A stretch of DNA of 64,000 bases from Adiantum capillus-veneris (Eukaryota; Streptophyta; Polypodiopsida; Polypodiales; Pteridaceae), in contig CM043949.1 of NCBI GenBank assembly GCA_014529385.2, positions 112,096,477 to 112,160,476 of the forward strand, written 5' to 3'. A model generated the notes under the pieces. It was not told where the DNA came from, ran no database searches, and saw nothing but the letters and a program-made list of their open reading frames with translations. Position numbers and translations under genes: made by a program. Of the stretch, positions 61,536 through 64,000 are shown one piece after another (position 1 is the first letter of the stretch; each line of letters opens with the position of its first letter).

Positions 61536-64000
61536 AGGTTACGTCCTCCCTAGCTTAGTCGCCAGCAGCTCCAGCACACACCTGCTCACGTTCTTTGATT
61601 TTTGTGAGCTTTGGCGAGCATTCGTAGGTGGATAAAAATTTTGGGGGAGTTTGTAGAGCCTAGTTTGCTCAGATTTTTGATTCAGGCTCAACTCTGCCTC
61701 CATTTCCACTACAAGCAGGACTGCACAAGCAATTTTGTCATTTTGTGCAAAATTTTTGTCAGTGTCGTTTTTTGCATAACAGGTCCTATACAGTCTATTA
61801 CAGGTTGTGTTATATAGCGCGTGCAGGTCTCACTCAGTTTCTCCTCATTTCAGGCAGTTTTCACATCAGGTGCAGACATTTACCATGGCTGACAACGACA
61901 CAGATGTGTTTTAGATGTTTGCCTGCTGAGGACAAATTGGCTGGGGACAATTACTCTTATGTGGGCTTACGCCCTGGTTCTGAGGATGCAGGTGATTTTG
62001 AGGATGATGCAGGTCTTGTCGCAAGAATTGCTGCTATTACAGTTGTTTTGCCTATGGCAGAACAATCTTGTTGTGATGTAAAGGGTGCACAGGATCATGC
62101 ATTGATTGCATTGTCTGCAAAGCATACCATTGTTCCTCACATTCGTTTAGCAAAATCTGCAAAACAGGTTTGGGATATTCTAGCAGGTCTTTATGCAAGC
62201 TGCAATGAGGCTAAAATTGCTTTGCTGCATAAAGAGCTGGAATCGAAGACCATGCATGAGGAAGATGATATGGACACTTTCCTTGCTGGTGTCAAGGATA
62301 TCAATGAGCAACTTATTTCTGCAGGTGAATTCATTTCAGACAGTTCCCTTGTGCAGACTATTCTTGATGCCTTACCAGATTCTTACCAGACTTTTGCTAT
62401 TACTTGGAGACTTATGACCCAAGGAAATCCCAAAGTTGTCAAGTTTGATGAATTGTGCACATTGCTGTTGCAAGAGTCACTTTCCAAAAAAAATAGAACT
62501 AGACAACGTGCAGTTGAATAGGCTTTTATTGCTTCTCAAAGAAAGGGTGGTAACGGCAATGCAGTTCTTATGGTTCTGCTGCGAGTGGCAAAACTTTTGT
62601 TCCTAATGCTTCTGCTACCAGCAATTTTTCTGGAAATTCTGGTGATAAGGGAAAAAAGAAGATGCATTGCCATAGAGCTAATGATTATTTGATCAAGCAG
62701 TGTCCTAAGTTCAAGGCCAAAGAGGCTAAGAAGAAAGAGGGTGGTTCCACTGCAAATGTTGGTTCCACTACAAATGCAGCCATTGTTGACTCTTCTGTAA
62801 AAGGAGATTGTAATGCTGATGTTGATGCGGAATAGGCTTTTAGTGCAAAGTGCACTTACAATCCTATTGTCCATGATGCATGCATGTCAGTTGCTGCAGA
62901 TTCACATGTGTGGTATTTCAATAGTGGTGCTACAAAGCACATTACCTCACATTGTGAATTGTTCACCTCTCTCGAGTATGTCCCTAATGGGAATTCAGTC
63001 ACTTGTGCCAACAATGCATCTTATCTGGTTCAGGGAGTTGAAAAGATTGTGCTTACTACTGAAAATGGTAGTTCCTTCACACTTGTTGACGCACTTTATG
63101 TACCTGGGATCAAGAAGAATCTTTTGTCTGTATCTACACTTGCTAGACTTGGACTTGTAGTCAAATTTGTGGATGATAGATGTACAGTTCATTATCTTAG
63201 TTTTGGTGATGAAATTGTTGCATCTGGGCTTTTATGTCGTGGGTTGTATAAGCTCACTTTGTATGAAAAGTGTGGACAAAATTTTGCAAATGCAGTTGCA
63301 TTTTCAAGGGCTATTTCAGATGCAAAACTTTGGCATGCACATTTTGGTCATCTGAATTTTGCCAATTTGTTGCGTTGCAAAAATCTGATATGGTTGCTTC
63401 TTTTCTGCCTCTTGAAGCACCTGCCAACATGTTTGTGAAGGCTGTATTTTGGGTAAAATGCAGCGTTCTAAGTTTCCAAAGGATGGTTCAGTTAGGGCCA
63501 CATGCAGGTTGCAGCTTGTGCATAGTGATGTTTGTGGGCGAATGCAAACTCCGTCCTTGGGCAATTACTTGTACTTCATGACTTTCATTGATGATTACTC
63601 CAGGGCATGCATGGGTATTTCCGCTTAAAGTGAAGTCCGAAGTTTTTACGTGCTTTAAACAATTTTTGGTTATGCCTGGAAATGTCTCGAAATGTACTAT
63701 GGGCACCCTCCATTGCGATCGAGAGGGGAAGTATATGTCTCATGAATTTAATGCATTTCTGGCTAGTCATGGGATAGAACACCAATGTATAGTGACTTAT
63801 ACACCTCAGAAAAATGGTGTTGCTGAGAGGAAAAACAGGTCACTTACGAAAATGGCACGATGTATGGTCAAAAGTCAATCTTTTCCACATTCTTTTTGAC
63901 TTGAGGCCATCATGTGTGCCACTTATGTACTTAACAGGTGTCCTATGAAAGCTTTGCAGTCTATTACTCCATATGAAGCATGGCATGATAGAAAGCCATA

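Larger units (their letters stand above)
61320..64000 (+). mobile_element. copia F, plus strand, continues past window
   Basis: 5' LTR, degenerate primer site, gag, protease and integrase start are present; RT onward lies outside. It begins inside the gag spacer of E. Gag starts at 61885 but meets TAG at codon 10, and about 65 bp are missing near 61970. The main gag frame is 61745-62518, ended by TAG where other copies have a Gln codon. The knuckle (about 62668-62701) is damaged by a deletion. The protease site reads FNSGATKH (about 62918), catalytic Asp to Asn. The integrase core reaches 63899 with several frameshifts (near 63375, 63420 and 63603). Confidence 0.93.

Overview
The window is nuclear DNA of a land plant and consists almost entirely of transposable elements and an endogenous pararetrovirus. 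The evidence is the mix of element types: Ty1/copia elements primed by initiator tRNA-Met, Tat/Athila-like Ty3/gypsy elements primed by tRNA-Asp, plant-type LINEs with a DUF4283/CCHC ORF1 and a zf-RVT tail, and Caulimoviridae-like sequence. The one clear host gene, a 3-ketodihydrosphingosine reductase with small GT-AG introns, also fits a plant. Frequent (TC)n(AC)n microsatellites and a TE-packed genome would suit a large-genome plant such as a fern or gymnosperm, but nothing here fixes the clade.

Layout. 1-11075: a large imperfect inverted repeat of decayed caulimovirid movement-protein and coat-protein sequence. The arms meet at a 49-bp spacer near 8.28 kb, and the left arm is split by a 5.19-kb copia element (A) with a 5-bp target duplication. 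11.1-14.5 kb: AT-rich DNA with a LINE tail relic. 14.5-31.2 kb: minus-strand Ty3/gypsy territory. It holds two candidate 3' LTRs, a pol remnant (protease, RT, RNase H, integrase) that has lost its catalytic cores, a second protease-like ORF downstream of the integrase, a free-standing acidic ORF and tandem LTR-like units. 31.2-40.5 kb: one plus-strand LINE relic (ORF1, then ORF2 tail and poly-A), broken by a minus-strand copia fragment (B) and by a nearly full-length copia element (C, TSD GTTAG). 40.96-42.50 kb: the four-exon reductase gene. 42.5-45.8 kb: microsatellites and a ~650-bp tandem repeat. 45.8-49.9 kb: a gypsy gag-protease fragment fused to a truncated copia element (D), ending in an (AT)n(AG)n tract. 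50.4-54.8 kb: the 5' part of a Tat-like element, with LTR, a perfect tRNA-Asp primer site, a 2.5-kb leader carrying a recurrent CpG-rich palindrome, and an intact 290-aa ORF of unknown function. 54.8-57.0 kb: minus-strand LINE ORF2. 57.5-58.2 kb: an unrecognised 236-aa ORF. 58.7-64.0 kb: copia E (minus), apparently entered by copia F (plus), which runs off the window.

How it works together. No operon-like or cooperating gene set exists. Elements A-F belong to one copia family whose LTRs begin TGTTACCATA; every copy has stops, frameshifts or mutated catalytic residues, so none looks autonomous. The most noteworthy structures are the pararetroviral inverted repeat (a possible long hairpin-RNA source), the CGATCGCGATCG-bearing repeats together with the 290-aa ORF, and the excess of CAG-to-TAG stops in the copia copies.
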